Shown here in pieces: positions 34,689 through 43,074 of a stretch of DNA of 64,000 nt. How positions within the stretch are numbered: the stretch's first letter is position 1; the number at the start of each line of letters is the position of its first letter. Location of the stretch: positions 2,418,001 through 2,482,000 of the forward strand of contig OY781093.1 of NCBI GenBank assembly GCA_963676355.1. The letters are read 5' to 3'. The translations under genes and the position numbers were made by a program. A model generated the notes under the pieces. It saw only the letters and a program-made list of their open reading frames with translations, had not been told where the DNA came from and searched no databases. The stretch is from JAGLOK01 sp963676355. Lineage in GTDB: Bacteria > Bacillota > Clostridia > Christensenellales > UMGS416.

Positions 34689-36088
34689 TACATTTCACTC
34701 GCTTTGCGTCTAGCATCTTCAATGTTTCCAACCATGTAAAAAGCACTTTCAGGAATGTCATCCGCTTTTCCGTCAACAATTTCTCTAAAGCTTTCTATTG
34801 TTTCATTAAGCGGCACATATCTTCCCTTGTTCCCTGTGAATATTTCAGCCGAGAACATCGGTTGAGATAGGAATCTCTCGAGTTTTCTTGCGCGATAAAC
34901 AGTTAGCCTATCCTGCTCTGAAAGCTCGTCCATTCCAAGGATGGCGATAATGTCTTGAAGCTCAATATATCTCTGTAATATCTCCTGCACTGCACGAGCC
35001 GTGTTGTAGTGCGCTTCACCCACTATATGAGGCTCTAGAATGCGGCTTGTCGATTCCAAAGGATTAACTGCGGGATAAATACCCTTTTCCACCACTTTTC
35101 TGGAAAGCACCGTTGTAGCATCCAAGTGCGAAAATATTGATGCTGGCGCAGGATCTGTCAAGTCATCAGCAGGCACAAATATTGCCTGTACCGAGGTTAT
35201 AGATCCAGTTTTTGTAGATGTGATTCTTTCCTGAAGCATACCAACTTCTGTTGCAAGTGTTGGTTGATATCCAACAGCTGATGGAGATCTTCCCAAGAGT
35301 GCGGAAACTTCACTTCCCGCCTGAACAAATCTAAAAATATTATCAATAAAAAGTAAAACATCTTGGTTTTTTGCATCTCTAAAATATTCAGCAAGAGTAA
35401 GTCCTGTAAATGCCACTCTCATTCGTGACCCAGGTGGTTCATTCATTTGCCCAAAAGCAAGCGCAGTTTTTTCAAGCACTCCTGTTTCAGCCATTTCGCT
35501 AAGCATTTCGTTACCTTCGCGGCTTCGCTCTCCAACTCCTGCAAACACTGATAGACCACCGTGTTCCATAGCGATGTTATGTATCATTTCCATTATAAGA
35601 ATAGTTTTACCAACACCTGCGCCACCGAAAAGCCCAATTTTTCCGCCTTTTGCGTAAGGCTGCAATAAATCAATTACCTTAATTCCGGTTTCAAATATTT
35701 CTGTCGCCATTTTCTGTTGGGTAAAATCCGGAGACTTTCTGTGTATCTGCCAAAGTTCATCCGCCGGAATATCGCCTTTTCCATCAATAGGATTACCCAA
35801 AACATCCATTGCTCTTCCCAGCACTCCTTCACCAACAGGCACTTTTATTGGAGCACCAGTGTCATATACACGCAATCCACGCGAAAGACCGTCAGTAGCT
35901 TCCATTGCAATGCATCGTACAACACCATCACCCAAGTGTTGAGCAACTTCCATAGAAACTTCGCGTGTTGTATCCTTAACAATAAGTTTGTTGTTAATAG
36001 GCGGCGGTGTATCCTCTTTAAATGCAACGTCAAGTACCGGTCCTATTATCTGTGTTAAATATCCTATTTTCTCGTGTTCCTGTGCCAT
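34688..36088 (-). CDS. atpD: ATP synthase F1 subunit beta
   Basis: The catalytic beta subunit, 466 residues. The Walker A loop GLFGGAGVGKTILIMEMIHN lies near 152-170, followed by VFAGVGERSREGNEM, DVLLFIDNIFRFVQAGSEVSALLGR and PAVNPLESTSRIL. Complete and canonical. It is separated from atpG by an SGNH hydrolase gene, which is not the usual arrangement. Confidence 0.97.
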   Translation of the reverse strand: MAQEHEKIGYLTQIIGPVLDVAFKEDTPPPINNKLIVKDTTREVSMEVAQHLGDGVVRCIAMEATDGLSRGLRVYDTGAPIKVPVGEGVLGRAMDVLGNPIDGKGDIPADELWQIHRKSPDFTQQKMATEIFETGIKVIDLLQPYAKGGKIGLFGGAGVGKTILIMEMIHNIAMEHGGLSVFAGVGERSREGNEMLSEMAETGVLEKTALAFGQMNEPPGSRMRVAFTGLTLAEYFRDAKNQDVLLFIDNIFRFVQAGSEVSALLGRSPSAVGYQPTLATEVGMLQERITSTKTGSITSVQAIFVPADDLTDPAPASIFSHLDATTVLSRKVVEKGIYPAVNPLESTSRILEPHIVGEAHYNTARAVQEILQRYIELQDIIAILGMDELSEQDRLTVYRARKLERFLSQPMFSAEIFTGNKGRYVPLNETIESFREIVDGKADDIPESAFYMVGNIEDARRKASEM

Positions 36089-36122
36089 GTTTTCTCCTTA
36101 TCGCACTTATTAACGTAATTGA

Positions 36123-36766
36123 TTATTCTGTTACCGCATCCATAAATGCTTTTGCCAGTACCATATGACCGCGTACATTCGGATGTACTCTATCCCCAGC
36201 AAACGCTGCAGTGGGCATATGTGCTAAGATTTTATTAAAAGCTGCCTGAGAGTCCACAAACAATGTATTATATTTGTCCGAAATCTCCCTAACTGCCTCA
36301 CCATATTCATCCATCATTTTACGCATCGGATCATCTTTTCTCGTCTCAATAAAATATGGTGTCATGAGAATTATTCCCGAAACTTTGTCAACAGTTTTGG
36401 AAACAAGTTCCTCTAAAGTCTTCTTATATTCATCTATGTATACATGTTTTTCTCTTGAAAGGGTCTATCAAACTGACGCCAAACATCGTTTATGCCAATC
36501 ATTATGCTAAGCCAGTTCGGATTTTGGTCAAAAACATCAGTCTGCCATCTTTTAGCCAAATCGCAGATATTGTTGCCGCTTATACCCATGTTTACAACTC
36601 TGATATTGTATTCCGGATAATCAACCGCTAATAAACCCCGCACAAGATTTACATATCCCGAGCCGTAAGATTCATCTCCTACGCCTTCGCCTACTGGTCT
36701 CGCTCTCCCGCAGTCTGTAATTGAATCTCCGATAAATAATAGCTTGTCATTTTTATTAATTTTCAT
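36123..36766 (-). pseudogene. SGNH/GDSL hydrolase, frameshifted, inside the atp operon
   Basis: Two frames together make one SGNH hydrolase of about 214 residues. The 5' part (36434-36766) has block I LLFIGDSITDCGRARP, the GISGNN oxyanion block and IGINDVWRQFDRP. The 3' part has GIILMTPYFIETRKDDPM and the catalytic DRVHPNVRGH. The reading frame breaks at a run of five As (minus strand; 36447-36451): restoring one A gives an open frame EKKHVYIDEYKKTLEEL through to the 3' part, and the total length then becomes a multiple of three. It may be a real mutation or a sequencing or assembly error in a homopolymer. The gene starts 2 bases after the atpG stop with an AAAGGAC site, so it is co-transcribed with the ATP synthase genes. 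Confidence 0.85.
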
Positions 36767-36768
36767 CG

Positions 36769-37638
36769 TCAGCGTCCTTTTGCTGCATTTGCACCATTTA
36801 TAATTTCAGTTATCTCATTTGTTATAGCTGACTGTCTTGCACGCGTATAGTCATGATTTAATACACCTATAATCTTGTCAGCATTGTCCGTTGCGCTTTC
36901 CATGGCAGTCATTCTGTTACTCTGCTCTGAGGCAAATGCCTGCACTAAAGCTGCAAAAATAACGCCTATTATATATTGTGGAACAAGGTCATCAAACACA
37001 ATTTTCGGCGAAGGATCATATTGAAATGTACCAGAAATCTTATGTTCCAGCTCAACATCTTTAAAAGCTTTTCTTGATAGAGGCAAAAGTTCAAGTACCC
37101 TTGCTTCCTGACTTAAAGTAGTTATCAGGTGGGTATATATTATTTTAACGCGGTCAATCAATTTCTGATTATACAAATCGATAATAACTTCCGCTATCTG
37201 TCTAGCATTTTCAAGCTGAGGGTTTTGGGCTGTATGCAAAAACTCAATATCAACCATATAGTTTTTTCTGTTAAAAAAACTTGTTGCCATATGTCCAACG
37301 GTAAAGATATATTTTTCTTCAATACCTTCCATTTCTTTTACAGCCATGTTTAATACATTGTGGTTGTAAGGTCCGCACAATCCTTTATCACCCGCGATAA
37401 CAATATACGCTGTTCTATCACCAGGGTTTTCATTCAAAAATGGGTGACTTATATCATAGCTATAAACCAAAACATCTTTTATTATTGAACGAATTTTATC
37501 TATATAAGTCTTGTTTTTAGCCTGCTTCTCAAGCGCGTTTCTCATCTTAACAGTAGAAATCAAATGCATTGCTTTAGTTATTTTCCGCGTTTGGGAAATA
37601 GCTCCTATACGGTTTTTGATTTCATGCATGTTAATCAT
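36769..37638 (-). CDS. atpG: ATP synthase F1 subunit gamma
   Basis: The 289-residue rotor shaft subunit. The N-terminal helix MHEIKNRIGAISQTRKITKAMHLISTVKM, the central GDKGLCGPYNHNVL, and the C-terminal helix SNRMTAMESATDNADKIIGVLNHDYTRARQSAITNEITEI are diagnostic. Start overlaps the atpA stop (ATGA). Complete. Confidence 0.96.
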   Translation of the reverse strand: MINMHEIKNRIGAISQTRKITKAMHLISTVKMRNALEKQAKNKTYIDKIRSIIKDVLVYSYDISHPFLNENPGDRTAYIVIAGDKGLCGPYNHNVLNMAVKEMEGIEEKYIFTVGHMATSFFNRKNYMVDIEFLHTAQNPQLENARQIAEVIIDLYNQKLIDRVKIIYTHLITTLSQEARVLELLPLSRKAFKDVELEHKISGTFQYDPSPKIVFDDLVPQYIIGVIFAALVQAFASEQSNRMTAMESATDNADKIIGVLNHDYTRARQSAITNEITEIINGANAAKGR

Positions 37639-39155
37639 TGCTCAAGCTCCTTAACAAACTTGTCCGTGAACTCCTGAGCGGCTTCTTTAACTTTATCCTT
37701 CATTTCATCATCAAAGATTCCTTTGCTTTCAATGACGCGAAGTATGTCTGGGCAAACATATCCAATATGATCCAGAAACTGATTCTTATAATCATCAATC
37801 TTTTCAACAGGTACTTCAAGCAACATTCTTTGTTGAATCACATATAAAAGCACCACCTGCTCATGTTGCGGCAACGGTGAAAATTGCTTTTGTTTGAGCA
37901 TCTGAGTAAGGCGCTCTCCTTGTGCTAAAAGCCTTTGTGTTTGTTTATCAAGCTCGGAAGAAAACTGTGCAAACACCGCCATCTCGCGATATTGCGCAAG
38001 GTCGAGCCTCAACTGTCCTGACACTGTTTTCATTGCCTTTGTCTGGGCGTTTCCTCCAACACGAGAAACTGAAAGTCCAACATTTACAGCAGGACGTATT
38101 CCAGCATTAAACAATTCATTTTCAAGAAATATCTGACCATCTGTAATTGATATTATATTTGTAGGTATATAAGCAGAAATGTCTCCTGCCATTGTTTCAA
38201 CTATAGGAAGCGCTGTAATAGAACCTCCGCCATGGGCAACTGAAAGATGCGCTGCACGCTCTAGAAGTCTTGAATGCAGATAGAATACATCTCCGGGATA
38301 TGCTTCTCGTCCCGGTGGTCTGCGCAATAGAAGCGACATGGATCTATATGCCACAGCATGCTTTGACAAATCATCATAAATTATCAGAACATCGCGCCCA
38401 CCATACATGAAGTCTTCAGCCATTGCGGCACCTGCATATGGTGCAATATACTGCATAGGAGCTAAATCACTTGCTGGTGCGGCTACAACTATTGTATAGT
38501 CCATCGCTTCATTTTTTTCCAGTGTGTCAACTATCTGAGCAACTGTCGAAGCTTTCTGACCTATTGCAACATAGATGCAAATTACATCCTCATGCTTTTG
38601 ATTTATAATTGCATCAATTGCTATAGCTGTTTTTCCAGTCTGCCTGTCGCCTATTATAAGCTCACGCTGACCACGCCCGATGGGAATCATCGAGTCAATG
38701 GCAAGAAGTCCCGTTTTAAGAGGAGTGTCCACTCCTTGTCTGTCCATAATCCTTGGCGCATCGCATTCTATCGGTCTTTTATTTTTTGTGCGGATTCTGC
38801 CTTTTCCATCAATCGGCTCACCCAGAGGGTTTACTACTCTGCCCAAAAGCTCCTTGCCCACCGGCACTTCCACGACTCTTTCAGACCCCAGCACCTGCAT
38901 TCCTTCGTGGACATCATCCTGTCCCGACAAAAGAACAGCGCCAACGCTCTCTTCTTCCATATTAAAAGCGATGCCATATATACCATCGCCGAATTCCAAA
39001 AGCTCACCATACCGACATTCGGTAAGCCCAGCGATATGCACTATTCCGTCACCTGAGTATGTGACAACACCTTCACGGCGCATACCTGCCTTTTTAACTT
39101 TATATGTATCAACTTGTCTTTTTAACTCGCTGATCGATTTTATATACATATCCAT
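37635..39155 (-). CDS. atpA: ATP synthase F1 subunit alpha
   Basis: A 506-residue non-catalytic alpha subunit. It keeps an N-terminal helix (ISELKRQVDTYKVKK) before the beta-barrel, then GDGIVHIAGL, the P-loop GDRQTGKTAIAIDAI near 169-183, LLRRPPGREAYPGDVFYLHSRLLERAA and ISVSRVGGNAQ-type segment. The N-terminal helix is the part that normally contacts the delta N-terminal domain, which appears to be missing here. Confidence 0.97.
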   Translation of the reverse strand: MDMYIKSISELKRQVDTYKVKKAGMRREGVVTYSGDGIVHIAGLTECRYGELLEFGDGIYGIAFNMEEESVGAVLLSGQDDVHEGMQVLGSERVVEVPVGKELLGRVVNPLGEPIDGKGRIRTKNKRPIECDAPRIMDRQGVDTPLKTGLLAIDSMIPIGRGQRELIIGDRQTGKTAIAIDAIINQKHEDVICIYVAIGQKASTVAQIVDTLEKNEAMDYTIVVAAPASDLAPMQYIAPYAGAAMAEDFMYGGRDVLIIYDDLSKHAVAYRSMSLLLRRPPGREAYPGDVFYLHSRLLERAAHLSVAHGGGSITALPIVETMAGDISAYIPTNIISITDGQIFLENELFNAGIRPAVNVGLSVSRVGGNAQTKAMKTVSGQLRLDLAQYREMAVFAQFSSELDKQTQRLLAQGERLTQMLKQKQFSPLPQHEQVVLLYVIQQRMLLEVPVEKIDDYKNQFLDHIGYVCPDILRVIESKGIFDDEMKDKVKEAAQEFTDKFVKELEQ

Positions 39156-39164
39156 GTGTGATTC

Positions 39165-39386
39165 CTAACTTTCCTGGATGAGATATTTCTTCATTTCTTC
39201 AAGTCTGCGTTTTAAAGAATAGTCATATAAATGACTTCTAATATGCACAATAAATCCACCAAGAAGTGATTGGTCCACTTCCTGCTTCAATTTGACTTCA
39301 CTTCCGATATGTTCGGAAAATTTGTCCTCAATTCGTTTTACTTTCTCATCATCCAATTTAAATGCAGAGATTAATAACCCTTCCAT
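39165..39386 (-). CDS. atpH: ATP synthase delta subunit reduced to its C-terminal domain
   Basis: A 73-residue protein in the atpH position between atpF and atpA. It aligns only with the C-terminal part of delta/OSCP: the helix KLDDEKVKRIEDKFSEHIGSEVKL, the strand pattern QEVDQSLLGGFIVHIRSHLYD and the final SLKRRLEEMKKYL. Normal delta is about 180 residues, with an N-terminal six-helix bundle that binds the top of F1. Here the atpF stop lies only 3 bases before the atpH start, so no room exists for the missing ~105 residues and no frameshifted remnant is seen. Either a lineage-specific minimal delta or a loss; see findings. Confidence 0.85.
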   Translation of the reverse strand: MEGLLISAFKLDDEKVKRIEDKFSEHIGSEVKLKQEVDQSLLGGFIVHIRSHLYDYSLKRRLEEMKKYLIQES

Positions 39387-39389
39387 GAA

Positions 39390-39872
39390 TTATCCTATCC
39401 TCTCGCGTTCAAAGAAGTTTTCAATAATTCGCTCATTATCTTCTGCCTTAACTTCTCTTTCAAGCACTCGCGCCGAAATGCCCACTGCAAGGTCTGCAAC
39501 TTCTTCACGCATTCTAGCCTGAGCCGCTTCTCGCTCAGCTGCAATTTCTGTTCTTGTTGCCGCCAAAATTTCCTTTGCGGAATCTCTGGCTTCGTCTATG
39601 ATTTTTTCAGCACGCTTGTTTGCATTGCTGCGCGCTTCGCTTATTATTTCGCTCGCTTCTTTTTTAGAAGACGCAATGCTCAATTCATAGTCAGCAACTT
39701 TCTTTGCAAGCTCCTCTTCCTGGCGCTCTAGATTTTCTCTGCGCTCGTCAAAAGAAGCACTCCTTGCGTCGATAAATTTCTTAACTGGCTTATAGAGCAG
39801 CCATCTTAAAAAGAAAAATAAAATTATGACATTAATTATATGTGCCACTATGGTTACAACGTCAATATGCAT
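39390..39872 (-). CDS. atpF: ATP synthase F0 subunit b
   Basis: A 160-residue peripheral stalk subunit: an N-terminal membrane helix (VTIVAHIINVIILFFFLRWLLYKPV split across residues 6-30) then a long charged helix with Ala/Glu/Arg repeats and the C-terminal LAVGISARVLEREVK segment. Length is usual, with no added domain that could replace the missing delta part. Confidence 0.95.
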   Translation of the reverse strand: MHIDVVTIVAHIINVIILFFFLRWLLYKPVKKFIDARSASFDERRENLERQEEELAKKVADYELSIASSKKEASEIISEARSNANKRAEKIIDEARDSAKEILAATRTEIAAEREAAQARMREEVADLAVGISARVLEREVKAEDNERIIENFFERERIG

Positions 39873-39896
39873 ACATTCTTCCTATCTTTGTGTCAC

Positions 39897-40124
39897 TTAG
39901 CCTGCTTTTGACAAAATCATCAGCGCAATAACAAATCCATAAATAGCCGTTGCTTCCGCCATTGCTGCGCCAAGCAGGAATATGGAGTTGATTTTGCCGG
40001 ATGCTTCAGGCTGTCTTGAAACTGCTTCTGCCGCTTTTCCTGTCGCTATAGCAATTCCCAGTCCTGCACCTATGCCTGTCAATATCGCTATTCCAGCACC
40101 TATTGCAATAAGTCCTATATCCAT
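39897..40124 (-). CDS. atpE: ATP synthase F0 subunit c
   Basis: A 75-residue hairpin of two membrane helices joined by the polar loop SRQPEASGKIN. The ion-binding carboxylate is Glu57 in AMAEATAIYGF. Sodium-type c subunits have a Gln in helix 1 and Ser after the Glu; here the matching positions are Ile24 and Ala58, so the ligand set for Na+ is not complete and proton coupling is more likely. An AGGAGG site precedes the start. Confidence 0.96.
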   Translation of the reverse strand: MDIGLIAIGAGIAILTGIGAGLGIAIATGKAAEAVSRQPEASGKINSIFLLGAAMAEATAIYGFVIALMILSKAG

Positions 40125-40171
40125 GTGTTTCCTCCTAAAATATTATGCTTAAATATTATTTCTGATACATT

Positions 40172-40849
40172 CTATTCAAGTGCTTCATTTACAAAAGCCA
40201 ATGATAATGTAATGAAAATCAGCGTTTGTATTAGCGTATGAAATAATGTAAAGTATATCGATAAAATCGCGGGAAATCCCCACTTTATAATCCCAATTGA
40301 GTAAATAAGCTCCATAACTATCATTCCACCGAGAATATTTCCGTAAAGCCTGCATGAAAGAGAAACGGGCACAGCTAAATCTGTGACTAGTCTTACAGGT
40401 GCAAGATAAATTGGCTTATAGTGTTTAATTCTTCCGACAATGCCTTTCTTTTTCAAAGAATATACTTGTATCAAAAAGAAAGTAATTAGAGATAGTGCTA
40501 TTGTAGCATTAATATCCGTCATAGCAGCTCGGAAACCGAAAAGTTCCATTATGCCATTAAAAACAATAAAAAGGCTTATAGTGAAAATATAAGGAGATAA
40601 AGTTACTGACGCCCATTTTTCCACACGTCCTTGCGTAAAAACTTGAATTCCATCCACAGCCATTTCAAGAATAAGCTGCGCTTTGCCCGGCCTTTCTTTC
40701 AAGCGTGGAACGAAAAATACTCTTATAATGATTGCTATAGTGATTAAGATTGCTGATGTAAGATATGCTACTGCCAGAGTATCTGTTACTTCCAATATGC
40801 CAAACAGGTTAATTCCAATAGGTTGCGGATCAATATTTATATGTTCCAT
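40172..40849 (-). CDS. atpB: ATP synthase F0 subunit a
   Basis: A 225-residue channel subunit with five or six membrane helices. The essential Arg lies in VSLSCRLYGNILGGMIVMEL, and the last helix holds QTLIFITLSLAFVNEAL. I start it at 40849 (MEHINIDPQP); a GTG eight codons earlier is possible. It is the first gene of the operon; no atpI or atpZ gene lies upstream. Confidence 0.95.
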   Translation of the reverse strand: MEHINIDPQPIGINLFGILEVTDTLAVAYLTSAILITIAIIIRVFFVPRLKERPGKAQLILEMAVDGIQVFTQGRVEKWASVTLSPYIFTISLFIVFNGIMELFGFRAAMTDINATIALSLITFFLIQVYSLKKKGIVGRIKHYKPIYLAPVRLVTDLAVPVSLSCRLYGNILGGMIVMELIYSIGIIKWGFPAILSIYFTLFHTLIQTLIFITLSLAFVNEALE

Positions 40850-40922
40850 CTTCTCTTCTTTCGCTATACCCACCTAGAGTATACTTATCTTATTTTTATT
40901 CTCTCCACTATTATAGTATAAA

Positions 40923-40951
40923 AATATACTCTTATCCAATTTAAAAATCAA
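40923..40951 (-). promoter_or_regulatory. Candidate atp operon promoter
   Basis: Minus strand -35 TTGATT (40946-40951), 17-base spacer, -10 TATATT (40923-40928). A second, overlapping option is TTGGAT (40934-40939) with consensus TATAAT (40910-40915) at 18 bases. Either would drive atpB onward. Confidence 0.55.
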
Positions 40952-40952
40952 T

Positions 40953-40975
40953 ATAATTTCATAATATGAAATTAT
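40953..40975. repeat. Perfect 11-bp palindrome upstream of the atp promoter
   Basis: Positions 40953-40963 (ATAATTTCATA) and 40965-40975 (TATGAAATTAT) are exact reverse complements about a single central base. It lies immediately upstream of the -35. A one-base centre suits a protein-binding operator better than an RNA hairpin, though local AT-richness raises the chance of accident. Confidence 0.5.
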
Positions 40976-40999
40976 GGCAAATAACTCTATGTAATTATT

Positions 41000-41027
41000 G
41001 CATAATAAATCGCCATATTTATTGTGC
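41000..41027 (-). terminator. Weak hairpin after the Eis-like gene
   Basis: An 11-base AT-rich stem (41000-41010 with 41017-41027, one wobble) lies 15 bases past the stop at 41042. The T run is poor, so termination is uncertain. Confidence 0.4.
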
Positions 41028-41041
41028 AATATGCCATTTCT

Positions 41042-42130
41042 TCAACACACTTCTATAATCCAAGGGACTCTATCGCTGAAAAAAAAATTGGATATAAGCT
41101 TACCGTCATCCGACTGCGAATCTTCAAACCCCAATGCAACAGCAGAAAGCTCTTTAATTCCAATCGATACTTGCGGATTTAACTCTGTCTTTTCAACGTG
41201 TAACTTTTGGCCGTTTGATTTGAAAAGAAACTTACCGTTATTATCATCAATAATATCGTCGTATATCTCTATAACCATTTCGCCTTTTTTTGCCTCAGTC
41301 CCACCAAACACGCCAACAACATCAATTATACGCCCCATGCAGTGAGATTTTGTTTCCACAGGCTTTTCAGACAAATTAAAAGGGTAAAAGAATTTTACAG
41401 ATTTATTGTAAATCTCAGATACAGCCTTTGCCGCTTCTAATTCTTCTGTGCAAATAAGCTCTGTAAGTTCAACATCATCAACATTGTCTATTGCGAATGC
41501 ATAGCCTATTGCTTTGCCTTTATTCTCAATTAGAAATGCTTTGTTTCCGTCAGCAAAATGCTCCTTTAGTTTTATTGCAAAATACTCCTTATCTCTTATG
41601 ATATATCCATTTAAGTCCCTTGCAAATTTTCTATATAAACTTTCAGCCTGCTTTGAAAAACTTTCAATGTCAGTTTCGCGTGCAATTATATCCTTTTCCG
41701 GTGAGCCTTTAGCAATGTAGAAATCTTTTTTATAACAAAGTTCATAACCATACTTCCTGTAAAAATCATAGCTGAACGGATATAAAAAAGAAAAAGCATC
41801 TCCTCTTTCCTTCATGATTTTCAAGCTTTCAATTATTAGTTTTCCTGCATACCCTTTATAGCGCATATCAGAACGTGTTGCTATACCAGCAAGAGCCGAA
41901 ACCTTAATGATCTTACCATTTAACATCATCTGATATGGGTTAAAGTGAGACATTGAAACGAGAGTGTTTTCTTTGTAATATAAAGTTGCGTTTTGAGGTC
42001 GGTAAATATTATCAAAATACCAATCGCGCCAAGAATCTGAATCCTCTTTAAAGGTCACATCCCAAAGCGCGCGTATATTTTCATAGTCTTTTTCCTTTAC
42101 AAGACGATAGTCATTCATTGTAAATGTCAT
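41042..42130 (-). CDS. Eis-like GNAT acetyltransferase
   Basis: A 362-residue protein like the Eis family of acetyltransferases. The N-terminal GNAT domain shows GIATRSDMRYKGYAGKLIIESLKIMKERG (acetyl-CoA loop, about 80-110) and FLYPFSYDFYRKYGYELCY; the middle is a second GNAT-like domain; the last ~100 residues (VETKSHCMGRIIDVVGVF on) resemble the SCP2-like domain. Related enzymes acetylate amines, including some antibiotics and polyamines; the substrate here is unknown. It overlaps the DUF2156 gene by up to 20 bases, with a second ATG at 42118 leaving only 8 bases of overlap. Confidence 0.85.
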   Translation of the reverse strand: MTFTMNDYRLVKEKDYENIRALWDVTFKEDSDSWRDWYFDNIYRPQNATLYYKENTLVSMSHFNPYQMMLNGKIIKVSALAGIATRSDMRYKGYAGKLIIESLKIMKERGDAFSFLYPFSYDFYRKYGYELCYKKDFYIAKGSPEKDIIARETDIESFSKQAESLYRKFARDLNGYIIRDKEYFAIKLKEHFADGNKAFLIENKGKAIGYAFAIDNVDDVELTELICTEELEAAKAVSEIYNKSVKFFYPFNLSEKPVETKSHCMGRIIDVVGVFGGTEAKKGEMVIEIYDDIIDDNNGKFLFKSNGQKLHVEKTELNPQVSIGIKELSAVALGFEDSQSDDGKLISNFFFSDRVPWIIEVC

Positions 42131-42998
42131 ACTTTTTCACCATCTTGTGTGGATAGTAGCTCTTTTTCGCCTGCCTTATTCCATCAATACCCATGTCTTC
42201 TTCACGATTTATATATTTAAATTTTCCCAATAGTTCACGCTTTGCAAACTGCTGATTTATTACAGGATAAGCTCCTCTGTAATCAAAAGTTGCTTTTTCA
42301 AGGTGAATCAAAGCCATATCTTCCGTCATCGCCTCAGCTATTGTGTATGCAACAGGAACATCATTCACGTATATAAGTGCTCCGAATAGCTCAAGCTCTT
42401 GCATATTTTTAATCGCCAACTCTACTGCACTGTGTTCATTGTATGGATCTCCACCTGCCTGCTCAATCCACTTTTCAGTTATTTCCAAGCAGTGGTGTTT
42501 GTTTGATTCGTCAATCCGTTTATACTCGTAATCATATTCTTTGGTGAATTTGTTTACATGCGTTCTTTTCTTATGATATTTTTTACCCTCAAGATTACTC
42601 AAATCCTCAGTCAGGTAAACATAGTCATACATATCTGGTATTTCAACGACTTTAAGTTGCGGAAAATTATCCTTAACTAGTTTTACGCAATAGTCATTTG
42701 CAGAAGCTATACAGAATTCTCCACCATTGCTTTTAATATCGTCTCTTATATTTTCAAACACCTTCTGTATATCGCTTTTTTCTGTGCATATTGGCTGAAA
42801 GTGAACATACTTTCCCGTGCTTGGTACAGTTGAGCTGATATAAATCTCGTTTTCAGCTACACATAGCCTTAAGTCAAAAGAATTTTGCCATATAAATATA
42901 TTAGCAAAAGAAAACTCACTGTTTTCAAACTCTGTCTTTTTAATTAGATTTTTAAATATATCTCTGTCTTTTATGTTTATTTTCTTAAAATTTAGCAT
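42111..42998 (-). CDS. DUF2156 protein (GNAT-fold, aminoacyl-lipid synthase-like)
   Basis: A 295-residue protein of the DUF2156 family, related to the C-terminal domain of lysyl-phosphatidylglycerol synthases but without membrane helices. Family features are FANIFIWQNSF, YVYLTEDLSNLEGKKYHKKRTHVNKF and FDYRGAYPVINQQFAKREL. These folds transfer aminoacyl groups or act as acetyltransferases; no specific reaction can be assigned. It pairs with the overlapping Eis-like gene. Confidence 0.85.
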   Translation of the reverse strand: MLNFKKINIKDRDIFKNLIKKTEFENSEFSFANIFIWQNSFDLRLCVAENEIYISSTVPSTGKYVHFQPICTEKSDIQKVFENIRDDIKSNGGEFCIASANDYCVKLVKDNFPQLKVVEIPDMYDYVYLTEDLSNLEGKKYHKKRTHVNKFTKEYDYEYKRIDESNKHHCLEITEKWIEQAGGDPYNEHSAVELAIKNMQELELFGALIYVNDVPVAYTIAEAMTEDMALIHLEKATFDYRGAYPVINQQFAKRELLGKFKYINREEDMGIDGIRQAKKSYYPHKMVKKYDIYNE

Positions 42999-43012
42999 AC
43001 GATCTTTCTTTA

Positions 43013-43041
43013 TTGATTTTTCTTTCTCTTTGTTTTATACT
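43013..43041 (+). promoter_or_regulatory. bioY promoter
   Basis: -35 TTGATT (43013-43018), exact 17-base spacer, -10 TATACT (43036-43041). Transcription should begin near 43048, inside the inverted repeat that follows. Confidence 0.75.
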
Positions 43042-43042
43042 G

Positions 43043-43074
43043 TTGTAAACCATAAATCTAAAAGGGGTTTACGA
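43043..43074 (+). promoter_or_regulatory. BirA-type biotin operator in front of bioY
   Basis: Two half-sites, TTGTAAACC (43043-43051) and GGTTTACGA (43066-43074), face each other across 14 bases, matching the known BirA operator pattern. The site covers the likely start of transcription, the AAAAGGGG ribosome site and touches the ATG, so a bound biotin-BirA dimer would block bioY. Confidence 0.8.

Noticed and set aside
38753..39168. Long plus-strand frames (154-162 residues) opposite atpA
   Set aside because: Antisense shadows of a fully conserved gene; translations are Ser/Pro-rich without domain features.
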